64,000 bases of DNA from the NCBI RefSeq assembly GCF_017355935.1, contig NZ_JAFIQT010000009.1, forward strand, positions 1 to 64,000. The letters are read 5' to 3'. A program made the translations under genes and the position numbers. Below are positions 53,567-63,800 of this stretch, one piece after another (the stretch's first letter is position 1; each line of letters begins with the position of its first letter). This stretch comes from Telluribacter humicola (lineage in GTDB: Bacteria; Bacteroidota; Bacteroidia; Cytophagales; Spirosomataceae). Under the pieces are notes generated by a model that was not told the DNA's origin, made no database searches, and was given only the letters and a program-made list of their open reading frames with translations.

Positions 53567-55741
53567 ATGAATAGCAAAGTCAAAGGAATAGCCGAACAGG
53601 TACTTATAGCCGCCGGTATCTTTATCCTGTTTCTACTACTGGTAGAGGACCGGCTGGTGGTACCTGTGTGGCTGCAGCCTTTTGGCCGAATGCACCCTAT
53701 GCTCCTGCACTTTCCCCTGGTCATCCTGCTCCTGGCGATGGGGATGGAATTCTTTCGGTTCAACAGCCGCTACGCTGCTGAGCCCTTCTACCGCGTCTTC
53801 CTCAATAACCTGCTCCTGTTCGGCGCGTTATCATCGGCTCTGGCCGTGATCATGGGATTGTTCCTTGCCCGCGAAGAGGGCTATACCGGAGAAACGCTGC
53901 AATGGCATAAATGGGCAGGGATCAGTGTATTTGGGCTGTCTCTCCTGCTATACTGGAGCCGGAGTGCCTCCTGGTACAAGGCGGCTACGGCTCGGGGCGG
54001 AGCCCTCCTCATGGTGGTTCTTCTGCTCGTAGCCGGGCATTATGGAGCTACCCTTACCCATGGCGATGGCTTTGTGGTAGAGCCTTTGATGGGGCAAAAG
54101 CAGGAAGACCTTGTCCCGCTCGAAGAGGCCCAGGTATTTGATCATGTCATCCAGCCCATCTTCCAGCAGAAGTGCGTGAGCTGCCATAACTCCGGGAAGA
54201 GCAAAGGCGGACTACTACTCACCGACGAAGCCGCCATTCGGAAAGGAGGGAAAACCGGGCAACTGTTTGTAGCCGGAATGCCGGAGCAGAGCCTGCTGCT
54301 GAAACGCCTGCACCTGCCTATGGAGGAAAAGAAGCATATGCCGCCTAAGGGCAAGGAACAGTTAACGACGGAAGAGATAGCGTTGCTGTCGTGGTGGGTG
54401 AAGGGCCGGGCTGAATTTAGAAAGAAGGTACTTGACCTGCCCGCTACGGATACATTGAGGATTCTGGCCGCAAGCATGTTCAACACTGAGAGTCCCACGG
54501 AGCTTTACACTTTCGCGGCGGCGGATGACGATGTTATTCAGAAGCTCACTAATAACTACCGTTCTATTGCGCCCCTGGCGAGGGAGTCGCCCGCCTTATC
54601 GGTCAATATCTACAATAAGAATGAATATGCCCCGGAGCAGATAGAGGAGCTGAGCGAGCTTAAGAAGCAGATCGTATTCCTGAACCTGTCGAAGATGCCC
54701 GTTAAAGATGCGGATCTGAAAAAGATCAGCCAGTTTGAGAATCTGCAAAAGCTGAATCTGAACTTTACGGATATTTCGGGCAAAGGACTCAGCGAGCTGG
54801 CTTCTTTGACGAAGCTGAAGAGTCTTTCCCTGTCCGGAACGCAGGTGGCCTACGCAGATTTGCAAAAGTCTTTAGGAGCCATCAAAAGCCTGCAGACCGT
54901 GTCGGTCTGGGATACCGGGCTGACGGATCAGGATATACAGCGGTTGCAAAAAGGATTTCCGGGCATCCGCTTCATTGCGGGCTTCCAGGACGATGGCCTT
55001 AACCCACTCAAATTGAATCCCCCACAGGCAGGCAACCAGTCCACGGTTTTTACGGAGTCGCTGCCCATGCTATTAAAGCATCCCATCCGGGGTGTCCAGA
55101 TTCGGTACACCACCGACGGTACAGAGCCCGACAGCGTTCATTCGCCCGTATTTAAGGAAGGTACCCTATTGCGTACAAGTACCTCCGTCAAAGCCCGGGC
55201 CTATAAGGAGGGGTGGCTGGGCAGTGAGGTGGCGCAAATCCACTTTTACAAGAGTACCTACAAGCCCGACAGCGTTCGGCTGCTGCTTCCGCTCAACCGG
55301 GTGCATCAGGCGGAGCGGAACCGTACCTTCTTCAATGAAAAGCTGGGTACATTTAATGCCAATAGTCCCGCCTGGGCCAACAACTGGGCCGGCGTCCGGG
55401 ATAATGACCTGGCCTTCGTAGCCGAATTCAAACAACCGGTAACCATTAGCTCCGTTGCTCTGCGTACGATGGTGGAGCCTGAGAATGGCATATTCCCGCC
55501 CGCTATGGTAGAGGTGTGGGGAGGTGCCACAGAGTCACAGCTGAAGCTGTTAGGTACCTATCGGCCCACAATACCTACCAAAAAAACCAAACCATCCCTC
55601 AGTGCCTATGGGCCTGCCTTCAAACCGCAATCCGTCACATTTATTAAAGTCGTAGCCAAACCGCTTAATGAGATGCCAGCCTGGCATAACAACAAGGGGA
55701 ACAAGGCGCTGCTGCTGGTCGATGAGGTGTTTGTGAATTAG
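53567..55741 (+). CDS. Membrane cytochrome c protein with LRR and chitobiase-like C-terminus
   Basis: A 724-residue protein. The head (about 35-170) is a DUF2231-like membrane part with His at 43, 48, 114, 158 and 165, spaced as in the 45.8 kb protein. PSCyt1 follows with CVSCH at 203-207 and MPPKGKEQLTTEEIALLSWW. Residues about 355-470 are leucine-rich repeats (LQKLNLNFTDISGKGLSELA, LKSLSLSGTQVAYADLQ). About 495-565 is a chitobiase/beta-hexosaminidase C-terminal-like domain (IRYTTDGTEPDSVHSPVF, VKARAYKEGWLGS), and the last 150 residues look like a discoidin-type beta sandwich. It lacks DUF1549 and DUF1553. Probably an electron acceptor or anchor with carbohydrate-binding parts. Confidence 0.8.
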   Translation: MNSKVKGIAEQVLIAAGIFILFLLLVEDRLVVPVWLQPFGRMHPMLLHFPLVILLLAMGMEFFRFNSRYAAEPFYRVFLNNLLLFGALSSALAVIMGLFLAREEGYTGETLQWHKWAGISVFGLSLLLYWSRSASWYKAATARGGALLMVVLLLVAGHYGATLTHGDGFVVEPLMGQKQEDLVPLEEAQVFDHVIQPIFQQKCVSCHNSGKSKGGLLLTDEAAIRKGGKTGQLFVAGMPEQSLLLKRLHLPMEEKKHMPPKGKEQLTTEEIALLSWWVKGRAEFRKKVLDLPATDTLRILAASMFNTESPTELYTFAAADDDVIQKLTNNYRSIAPLARESPALSVNIYNKNEYAPEQIEELSELKKQIVFLNLSKMPVKDADLKKISQFENLQKLNLNFTDISGKGLSELASLTKLKSLSLSGTQVAYADLQKSLGAIKSLQTVSVWDTGLTDQDIQRLQKGFPGIRFIAGFQDDGLNPLKLNPPQAGNQSTVFTESLPMLLKHPIRGVQIRYTTDGTEPDSVHSPVFKEGTLLRTSTSVKARAYKEGWLGSEVAQIHFYKSTYKPDSVRLLLPLNRVHQAERNRTFFNEKLGTFNANSPAWANNWAGVRDNDLAFVAEFKQPVTISSVALRTMVEPENGIFPPAMVEVWGGATESQLKLLGTYRPTIPTKKTKPSLSAYGPAFKPQSVTFIKVVAKPLNEMPAWHNNKGNKALLLVDEVFVN

Positions 55742-55774
55742 GGATAGGATAGTACTTCTACTTACCCAATCTAT

Positions 55775-55802
55775 CCGTGCCACGGTTTAAACCGTGGCAC
55801 GG
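55775..55802. repeat. Perfect GTGGCAC-core palindrome
   Basis: A 28-base palindrome (CCGTGCCACGGTTT and its inverse) follows the last gene of the cytochrome block. It shares its core with the repeat left of the RAYT gene and may serve as a terminator. Confidence 0.65.
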
Positions 55803-55934
55803 GTTTACGGCGTATTTCAGGTAGTCCGGTATCTTATGCAGCTGCCTTTACGAAGTATTCCCGTTCTACCTAGAACTCAGACTTACTTTATGTAGTAGCT
55901 AAATTAATAACTTGGAACAGTTTTAGTCAACCCA

Positions 55935-56561
55935 ATGGCTAAGACTAAAACAAGTACTACTATGGCTCTGAAGATAAAAGTATATTCGGACTATGTGTGT
56001 CCGTACTGCCTGCTGGCGAAGAAGCCGCTGGATGAGGCCATTCAGGGGAAGGATGTGGAGGTGGAATGGATGCCTTATGAGCTACGGCCCTATCCGGCGG
56101 AGACACTGAGGCCCGAAGGTGACTACCTGCAGAATACATGGAGGAGCTCTGTGTACCCGCTAGCCAGGCAACTGGACGTGCCGATCAGGCTCCCGAGGGT
56201 GTCGCCCCAGCCCCACACGCACCTGGCTTTTGAGGGGTACCAGTACGCCCGCGAAAAAGGCAAAGGGCAGGAGTACAATGAACGAATGCTGAAAGCCTTC
56301 TTTCAGGAGGAGCTGGACATAGGCGATATAGATATACTAATCCGACTGGCGGCTGAGGTAGGTTTGGACGCGGAGGAGTACAGGGAGGTACTTGTTGCGC
56401 GCAAGTATAAAGAGGCGCATCAGAAGGCGCTACGACATGCTTATGAAGAGGCTAACATTACGGCGGTACCTACATTTATTATTGGAGATACCGTACTGCG
56501 GGGACTGAATGCCCGGGAAACTATTGAAAGAGTAATCGCGAAGGAATCAGGAGCTGTTTAG
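55935..56561 (+). CDS. FrnE-like DsbA-family oxidoreductase
   Basis: The 208-residue thioredoxin-fold protein has the active site VCPYCLL near residue 21-27, the late cis-Pro loop AVPTFIIG and the tail VLRGLNARETIERVIAK. This is the FrnE/2-hydroxychromene-isomerase-like subgroup. No signal peptide, so it is cytoplasmic. The ATG at 55935 is used; an ATG at 55962 that begins MALKIKVYSDY is an equally good start. Gene is single and convergent with the esterase. Confidence 0.88.
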   Translation: MAKTKTSTTMALKIKVYSDYVCPYCLLAKKPLDEAIQGKDVEVEWMPYELRPYPAETLRPEGDYLQNTWRSSVYPLARQLDVPIRLPRVSPQPHTHLAFEGYQYAREKGKGQEYNERMLKAFFQEELDIGDIDILIRLAAEVGLDAEEYREVLVARKYKEAHQKALRHAYEEANITAVPTFIIGDTVLRGLNARETIERVIAKESGAV

Positions 56562-56605
56562 AAAAGCTGTACGTTGAGATTTAACTCCGGAACAGCTAAA
56601 TAAGA

Positions 56606-56636
56606 CCTGTGGCACCGCTTTGAGCAGTGCCACGGG
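56606..56636. repeat. GTGGCAC-core palindrome between convergent genes
   Basis: CCTGTGGCAC and GTGCCACGGG arms surround CGCTTTGAGCA, with imperfect pairing. It is the third copy of the palindrome family in the window and lies between the convergent DsbA-like and esterase genes. Confidence 0.6.
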
Positions 56637-56646
56637 TAGCTACACA

Positions 56647-57330
56647 TTACGATACAACATCTTTCAGTACCTCCCACACATTTTCGGCCAAGATTTGGTG
56701 GCCTTCGGCAGTGGGGTGAATACCGTCCCGCTGGTTGAGCTTTACTTCGCCACCTACTCCTTCGAGCAGGAAGGGGATCAGCGTGATGTCATTTTTACGA
56801 GCCAGTTCAGGATAGATATTCCTGAAGTCAGTGGCGTACCGGGCTCCCATATTGGGCGGGATCTGCATACCGGCCAGTACGATCTTCGCCTCTGGGTACT
56901 TGGCTCGTACCTTATCAATGATTGACTGCAGGTTCTTTTTTGTTTCGGATACAGGTATACCCCGCAGGCCATCGTTACCTCCTAGTTCCAGTACAAACAC
57001 ATCAACCGGCTGGCGCAGTACCCAGTCTACCCGGCCATTACCGCCCGCGGTGGTTTCGCCGCTATTACCGGCGTTGATGACCTTGTAGGGAAGGTTTAGG
57101 GAGTCGATCCGCTCCTGAATCAGGGCCGGGAATGCTTCGGATGGATCCAGTCCATAGCCGGCGGTAAGGCTATTCCCAAAAAAAAGTATGGTCTTCACCT
57201 GCCGGGCAGTAGCGGTGGTGTCAGACTGAGCAGTAGCCGGTGGTTGTTCTGCCGACTCCTGTTTGCTATTATTACAGGAAACTAGTAGGAAGATCCAACA
57301 AAACAGGCTATAATAGATTAGTTTATACAT
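56647..57330 (-). CDS. TesA-type SGNH arylesterase/lysophospholipase, lipoprotein
   Basis: This 227-residue lipoprotein (lipobox LLVSC near residue 19) is an SGNH hydrolase with block I FFGNSLTAGYG (nucleophile Ser), block II NAGNSGETT, block III ELGGNDGLRG and block V DGIHPTAEGH. Such TesA-like enzymes cleave esters and thioesters in the envelope. It is transcribed divergently from a YbbA/YbbP-like ABC pair, the same arrangement as tesA and ybbAP in E. coli, suggesting a conserved functional link. Confidence 0.9.
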   Translation of the reverse strand: MYKLIYYSLFCWIFLLVSCNNSKQESAEQPPATAQSDTTATARQVKTILFFGNSLTAGYGLDPSEAFPALIQERIDSLNLPYKVINAGNSGETTAGGNGRVDWVLRQPVDVFVLELGGNDGLRGIPVSETKKNLQSIIDKVRAKYPEAKIVLAGMQIPPNMGARYATDFRNIYPELARKNDITLIPFLLEGVGGEVKLNQRDGIHPTAEGHQILAENVWEVLKDVVS

Positions 57331-57435
57331 AGGAGATATGAATGGAAATCAGACTAACTATCTTCTAAACGAATTAGAAACTCAAGATGCTAATAAAAAC
57401 CGGAAAAAATCCGGCTGTAAGTTAATCCCAAACCC

Positions 57436-58137
57436 TTGATGAATACAATACTAAGTCTGCAGCAGGTGAGCAAAACCTACCGGAGCGGTAACCGGGACCT
57501 GACTGTACTGGACCACGTGAGCTTTGATGTACCTGCGGGCTCTACCATGGCCATTGTTGGCCCTTCGGGCAGCGGCAAAACCACCCTGCTGGGCCTCTGT
57601 GCCGGTCTGGACCGCGCCACATCCGGTAGTGTACACCTGCACGATACCCGCCTGGATGGGCTGAGCGAAGACCAGCTGGCGGCGGTGCGTAACCGCTACG
57701 TGGGCTTTATATTCCAGAACTTCCAGCTATTACCTACCCTCACGGCGCTCGAAAATGTAATGGTACCTCTGGAGCTACGGGGCGAAAAGAACATCAGGCC
57801 CCGGGCCCTGGACCTGCTAGATAAGGTGGGTCTGGCCGACCGCAGTCATCATTATCCTACCCAGCTCAGTGGAGGAGAGCAGCAACGGGTATCTCTGGCC
57901 CGGGCTTTCTCCAACCAGCCCCAGATCCTGTTTGCCGACGAGCCTACCGGTAATCTCGACGCCGAAACCAGCGAGAAGGTAGTACACCTGCTTTTTGACC
58001 TGAACCGGGATGCCGGTACTACCCTGGTACTGGTCACGCACGACTTGGACCTGGCCGCGAAGACACAGCGTATCATAAGAATAAAAGGAGGCCGGATCAG
58101 TTCGGATGAGAGAGTCGGGATGCAAGACTCGAATTAA
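57436..58137 (+). CDS. LolD/YbbA-like ABC transporter ATPase
   Basis: The 233-residue ATPase has Walker A GPSGSGKTT near 38-46, the signature LSGGEQQRVSLARAF and Walker B ILFADEPTGNLD, with the MacB/LolD-family GFIFQNFQLLPTLTALENVMVPL. It powers the large permease encoded 15 bases downstream. The pair resembles YbbA/YbbP, of uncertain substrate, sometimes linked to lipid or peptide export. No fused membrane domain, as expected. Confidence 0.92.
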   Translation: MMNTILSLQQVSKTYRSGNRDLTVLDHVSFDVPAGSTMAIVGPSGSGKTTLLGLCAGLDRATSGSVHLHDTRLDGLSEDQLAAVRNRYVGFIFQNFQLLPTLTALENVMVPLELRGEKNIRPRALDLLDKVGLADRSHHYPTQLSGGEQQRVSLARAFSNQPQILFADEPTGNLDAETSEKVVHLLFDLNRDAGTTLVLVTHDLDLAAKTQRIIRIKGGRISSDERVGMQDSN

Positions 58138-58152
58138 ATCTATAAAGAAAGA

Positions 58153-60678
58153 ATGAACTTTCCCTGGCTCTTACAAATGGCCTGGCGCGATAGTCGCCGT
58201 AACCGGGCCCGCCTGCTGCTGTTTATCTCGTCGGTGGTGCTGGGTATCGCGGCACTGGTGGCGATCTATTCCCTTGGTGATAACCTCCGGCAGAATATCG
58301 ACAACCAGGCCGCTGAATTACTGGGTGCGGACCTAGAAATATCCGGGAGCCGTCCCGCCGGTACCCGTATGCAAAAGCTGATCGACTCGCTGGGTACACA
58401 GCGGTCGGAGGAGCGGAGCTTTGCCTCCATGATCTACTTCCCGAAGAATGGGGGATCACGTCTGGCGCAAGTCCGGGCGCTAAAGGGGGAATTTCCCTAC
58501 TACGGCGAGCTGGAAACCCAGCCCGCTACGGCCGCTCAGGCCTTCCGTGATCAGCGGCAGGCCCTGGTGGACCAGACCCTGATGCTGCAGTACGGAGCGC
58601 AGGTAGGTGACTCCATCAGGCTCGGAGAGATTACCTTTGCCATTGCGGGAGTACTGCTCAAAGCCCCCGGTCAGACGGGTATCTCTACTACGGTGGCTCC
58701 CTCGGTGTACATTCCCCTCCGCTACCTCGAGCAGACCGGCCTCGCCCAAAAGGGGAGCCGTATCAACTACCGCTACTACTTCCAACTAGCTCCGAAGACA
58801 GACGCGGGCGGGTTGGTCAAGCTGATTAAGCCGCGCCTTGACGTGGAAGGCTTACGCTACGAAACCATCGAAAGTCAGAAGGAGGATACAGGACGCTCGT
58901 TCCGTGACCTGACCCGCTTCCTGGCATTGGTAGGCTTTATCGCGCTGCTGCTGGGTTGTATAGGAGTGGCCAGTGCTATCCACATCTATGTACGCGAAAA
59001 GCTCAATTCCATCGCGGTACTGCGTTGTCTGGGTGTCAAGGCGTCGCAGGCCTTCCTCATTTACCTGATACAGATTACGGGCATCGGCATCATCGGGTCG
59101 GTAATCGGGGCGGTGTTGGGTACAGTCATCCAGCAATTTCTGCCGCTGGTGATTGAAGATTTTCTTCCCATTGAAGTCACTACCGATATTTCGTGGTCAG
59201 CCATCGGGCAGGGACTGGTTCTGGGGGTACTGATCTCCATCCTGTTTGCCCTGTTGCCTCTGCTGTCTATCCGCAAGATATCGCCGCTCAATGTACTTCG
59301 GGCCTCCTATGAGCCTACCGGACGTGCCACAGACCCGGTGGCGTGGGTAGTGTATGCCCTGATCGTACTATTTATCTTCGGCTTTACGCTACTCCAGATG
59401 AAAGACTGGCGGGAGGCCGCAGTATTCACCGGTAGTGTACTGGGTGCTTTCTTCGTACTGATCGGGATGGCTATGCTACTGATGTGGCTCGTGCGCCGGT
59501 TCTTCCCGGCCTCGTGGAGCTATCTGTGGCGGCAGGGACTGGCTAACCTGTACCGTCCCAACAACCAGACGGCAATCCTGATGGTAGCTATTGGCCTGGG
59601 TACCGCATTTATCTGTACGCTCTACTTTGTACAAGGCATCCTGCTCAGTCGGGTCACGCTATCCAGCAGTGGCAATCAACCCAATATAGTACTCTTTGAC
59701 ATTCAGTCGGCGCAGCGCGATGAAGTTGTGGCGCTGGCCCGGCAGCAGGGGCTGCCCGTCAACCAGACGGTACCTATCGTAAACATGCGCCTGGAGGAAG
59801 TGAACGGAAATACAGCTCTGGAAGCGCAGAAAGACACTACCATCGAGGTCCCCCGCTGGCTCTTTGGCCGGGAGTACCGGGTTACCTTCCGCGATTCTCT
59901 TACCGCTTCCGAAAAAGTTACCGAAGGTGCATGGCAGGGTGTGGCTCCGGCTACAGGCTTGGCACCCGTTTCGCTGGAGCAGGGCTTTGCGCGGCGTAGC
60001 AATATTGAAATTGGCGACACGCTATCGTTCAATGTACAAGGTACCCTCATCCCGACCGTCGTAAGCAGCTTCCGCGAGGTGGACTGGAACCGCCTCCAGA
60101 CCAACTTTGTGGTAGTATTCCCGACCGGAGTACTTGAGCAGGCCCCCCAGTTCCATGTACTGCTGACTCATGTACCTTCGCAGGAGGTATCGGCGCGTTT
60201 TCAGCAGGCGGTAGTGCGTCAGTTTCCGAATATTTCCATCATAGACCTTGGACTCATCCTGAAGGTACTTGACGACTTGTTCGAGAAGATTGGCTTTGTA
60301 ATACGCTTCATGGCGGGCTTCAGTATCCTGACGGGGCTGGTGGTGCTGGTGGCTTCGGTCCTGATCAGTAAGTACCAACGTATACAGGAGAGTGTACTCC
60401 TGCGTACCCTGGGCGCTAGTCGCCGGCAGATCTTTGTCATTACGGCTCTGGAGTACTTCTTTCTGGGGGCGTTGGCGGCGGCTACGGGTATCCTGCTGGC
60501 GCTGGCCGGTAGCTGGGCTCTGGCCCGGTATAACTTCGAAACCGAGTTCCAGCCTCAGTTTCTGCCGGTACTGATCATCTTTGTCCTGGTGTCCCTGATT
60601 ACAGTTATTATTGGCCTGGTCAATAGTCGCGGTATCCTGTCACGGCCTCCGCTGGAAGTACTGAGACAGGATGTATAA
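58153..60678 (+). CDS. YbbP-like FtsX-family ABC permease
   Basis: An 841-residue inner-membrane permease with two FtsX-like cores: an N-terminal helix then a periplasmic loop, helices around residues 255-380, two more near 395-445, a second loop, and the final three helices (about 710-830) including LLRTLGASRRQIFVITALEYF. AVLRCLGVKASQAFLIYLIQ is the equivalent repeat in the first core. This duplicated layout defines YbbP/LolC-like permeases. It is co-transcribed with the ATPase gene. Confidence 0.9.
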   Translation: MNFPWLLQMAWRDSRRNRARLLLFISSVVLGIAALVAIYSLGDNLRQNIDNQAAELLGADLEISGSRPAGTRMQKLIDSLGTQRSEERSFASMIYFPKNGGSRLAQVRALKGEFPYYGELETQPATAAQAFRDQRQALVDQTLMLQYGAQVGDSIRLGEITFAIAGVLLKAPGQTGISTTVAPSVYIPLRYLEQTGLAQKGSRINYRYYFQLAPKTDAGGLVKLIKPRLDVEGLRYETIESQKEDTGRSFRDLTRFLALVGFIALLLGCIGVASAIHIYVREKLNSIAVLRCLGVKASQAFLIYLIQITGIGIIGSVIGAVLGTVIQQFLPLVIEDFLPIEVTTDISWSAIGQGLVLGVLISILFALLPLLSIRKISPLNVLRASYEPTGRATDPVAWVVYALIVLFIFGFTLLQMKDWREAAVFTGSVLGAFFVLIGMAMLLMWLVRRFFPASWSYLWRQGLANLYRPNNQTAILMVAIGLGTAFICTLYFVQGILLSRVTLSSSGNQPNIVLFDIQSAQRDEVVALARQQGLPVNQTVPIVNMRLEEVNGNTALEAQKDTTIEVPRWLFGREYRVTFRDSLTASEKVTEGAWQGVAPATGLAPVSLEQGFARRSNIEIGDTLSFNVQGTLIPTVVSSFREVDWNRLQTNFVVVFPTGVLEQAPQFHVLLTHVPSQEVSARFQQAVVRQFPNISIIDLGLILKVLDDLFEKIGFVIRFMAGFSILTGLVVLVASVLISKYQRIQESVLLRTLGASRRQIFVITALEYFFLGALAAATGILLALAGSWALARYNFETEFQPQFLPVLIIFVLVSLITVIIGLVNSRGILSRPPLEVLRQDV

Positions 60679-60831
60679 GAGGGACCGTAGCGGCCTTTAC
60701 ATTATGTGGTTGTAAATATGTACCTTGCACTTATTGAATAAAAGAGCAAAATGTCTGCTGGATTAGAACATTTTTTGATCCAGTAGTTATAAGCATACTC
60801 CGATTCGATAAGCCTTCTACATAGTATATAA

Positions 60832-63800
60832 ATGATCAGCGACGAAACGCCATTGGAATATCAAGCCTCTGCCAAAGAGATAAGTAAAGTACTTGCTCAG
60901 GTCCCCCAGGATGCTATCTGGGACTGGGATATTGCGTCTGGTCGGATCTGGTGGAATGAAGGATTTAATAATCTGTTTGGGTATCGGACTGATGAAATGA
61001 AACCCAGCTCGGAGCAGTGGTATAGCTGCATCCATCCGGGGGACATAGAGCGGGTACGGAAGAGTATCATGGGTGCCGTGGAACAGGGCGGGGCTGAGTG
61101 GTCAGAAGAGTACCGCTTTCGCCGGGCCGATGGCTCGTATGCCTATGTATTTGACCGCGGATTTACAATCAGAATAGATGAGAAGCCGGTCAGGATGGTA
61201 GGTTCCATATCGGATATCTCCGGGAGGGTACAGTTGTGGAGGGCACAGCAGGAAAGCGAAGACTGGATGCGGATCGCGCTGGATGCGGCCGAAATGGGTA
61301 CCTGGACCTACGACCCCCGGACTGGAGTAGAAGTATGGGATGATCGCTGCCGGGAAATATTTGGAGTTCCCAAAAGCAGCGGAAATATCCAGTACGGCGA
61401 AACTATGAAGCAGGTACATCCGGATGATGCTGACTCTTTGTGGAAAGCCGTACAGACTGCAATGGACCCCATCCTTGGAGGTAGTTACCACTCTGATCAC
61501 CGCATTATCGATGCTACTACTGGCCAAGTCAAATGGGTACGTAGCAAGGGTAAAGCTTTTTTTACTCCCGAAGGCATACCTTATCGCTTTGCGGGTACCA
61601 TTATGGATATCACCGAGGAGAAGCGTAAGGAGGTGGCTTTAATGAACATAGAGAAGCGGTTTCAGGCAGGCTTCGACAATGCATCCCTTGGGATTGTTAT
61701 CTCGGACGTAGAAGGTAGATTTATCCTGGTTAATAAGGCCTTTAGTGAGATGGTGGGCTACAGCCGCGAGGAGCTATACAAAGGCTGGTTTACTGAAATT
61801 ACGCATTCGGATGACCTGGCGACTAGCCATGAGCAGTTAAACAGGTTGATGACTGGTCAGGCTGACTCCTTTTCTATGGAGAAGCGCTATATGCATAAGG
61901 ATGGGCGGATAATATGGGCGAATATTCATAATACACTTGTCTATAATGAGCAGGGTAATAAGGATAGCTTCTTTGCAATTGTGCAGGATATCACGGCCGA
62001 GGTAGCTATGCGGGAAGAGCAGCGGAAGCTGCTGGCTCTTGTAGAAAACAGTGTTGAGCTGATGTCTGTGCTGGAACTGGACGGGCGAAACTCCTACCTC
62101 AATAAAGCTGGTAGGGATATGCTGGGATTCGAAACCGAAGAGCAGGTCCTGCAGACTCCTATCTCAGAACTACACGCGCCGGAGCATTTTGAACTGGTCG
62201 AGCGGGAGGTACTGCCCTCTCTGATGAATAACGGTCGGTGGTCAGGTCAGATGCTGGTGCGTAACCTCAAGACGGGGGACATATTTCCGGTCTATAATAA
62301 TACCGTTCGCATTGACGACCCTATAACCGGCCAGCCTCTGGCCGTGGGGGCCGTTATGCGCGATATGAGGCCGGAGCTGGCAACTCAGGAGGCCCTGATT
62401 AAGAGTGAGGAGCGCTTCCGGAATATTGTTGCCCAGGCTCCCGTGGCGATTGGGCTTCTGCGGGGTGAAGATATGGTGATCGAAACGGCCAATGAGCCCA
62501 TTCTGGAACTTTGGGGCAAAGGGAGCGAAATCATAGGCCAGCCTCTGCTGCAGGCTCTGCCCGAAATCAAAGGGCAGGGATTTATGGAACTCCTGCAGGG
62601 AGTATATAAATCCGGTACAGCGTATTATGGCTATGAAACGCTGGCCCGGCTGAACCGGAATAACGAGCTGGAAGACTGCTATTTTAACTTTGTATATGCC
62701 CCCCTGCGGGAGTCCGGTGAAAGTGTGAGCGGAGTGACCGTTATCGCCTCTGACGTAACTCAGCAGGTAAAGGCCAAGCGGGAACTGGAAGAAAGCGAGC
62801 TGCGATTCCGTAGCCTGATTCTGAACGCCCCCGTAGCCACCGCCATTTATGTTGGGCCGGATATGGTAATTCAGCTGGCTAATGATGCTATGCTGAACCT
62901 GTGGGGCAAGGACGAGTCGGCTATTGGAAAAAATCTGGAAGATGCCGTACCAGAGCTGGAGGGGCAGGCTTTTATGAGGCTGCTGACGCAGGTGTATGAA
63001 ACTGGTATACCCTACCACGGTACTGAAGACCGGGCCGACCTGATCATAGATGGCAAGCTGCAGACGTTTTATTTCAACTATACCTATAAACCTCTGCATG
63101 ATGCCGATGGTAAGGTATATGCTATCCTGAATATGGCCGTAGATATTACCTATCAGGTAATAGCCAAAAAACAGTTGAAGGATGTGGAGGAAAGCCTGCG
63201 CGAAGCCATTGATCTGGCCGAGCTGGGTACCTGGAGTATCTATCCGCTAACAGGTAAAGTAGAGTGTTCGGATCGGGTAAAAGAATGGATCGGCATACCC
63301 CTGGATCAGCCGGTGACTTTGGAAGATATATCGCTTAGTACCCACGAACGGGACCAGCAGCGTACCAGTGAGGCTACCCAACGGGAGCTAAGTCCGACGG
63401 GTAGTGGTAAATTGGATATAGAATACACTATTGTAAACCGATTGACGGGGCAGGAACGGATCGTTCATACGCAGGCCCGGGCTTACTTAAATGAGCAGGG
63501 CGAAATATACCTGCTGCGTGGTACTACCCAGGATATTACGGTACAGCGCTCCATCCAGCAGGAGCTGGAACGACAGGTGCAGCTACGTACGGAGCAGCTT
63601 CAGAAGTCGAACGCTTACCTGCTACAGTCCAACCTGGAGCTGGAGCAATATGCTTACATAGCTTCGCATGACCTGCAGGAGCCTCTTCGCAAGATCCGTA
63701 TCTTCTCGGATATGCTCAGTAATATGCAGGGGCTTCCGGACGAAGCAAAACAGATTCTGGTGAAGGTGATCAACTCGTCGGAGCGGATGTCGCTGCTGAT

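Noticed and set aside
62242-63099. 285-codon open frame on the minus strand
   Set aside because: It lies wholly antisense to the seven-PAS kinase, has no family features, and its composition mirrors the PAS repeats on the other strand.
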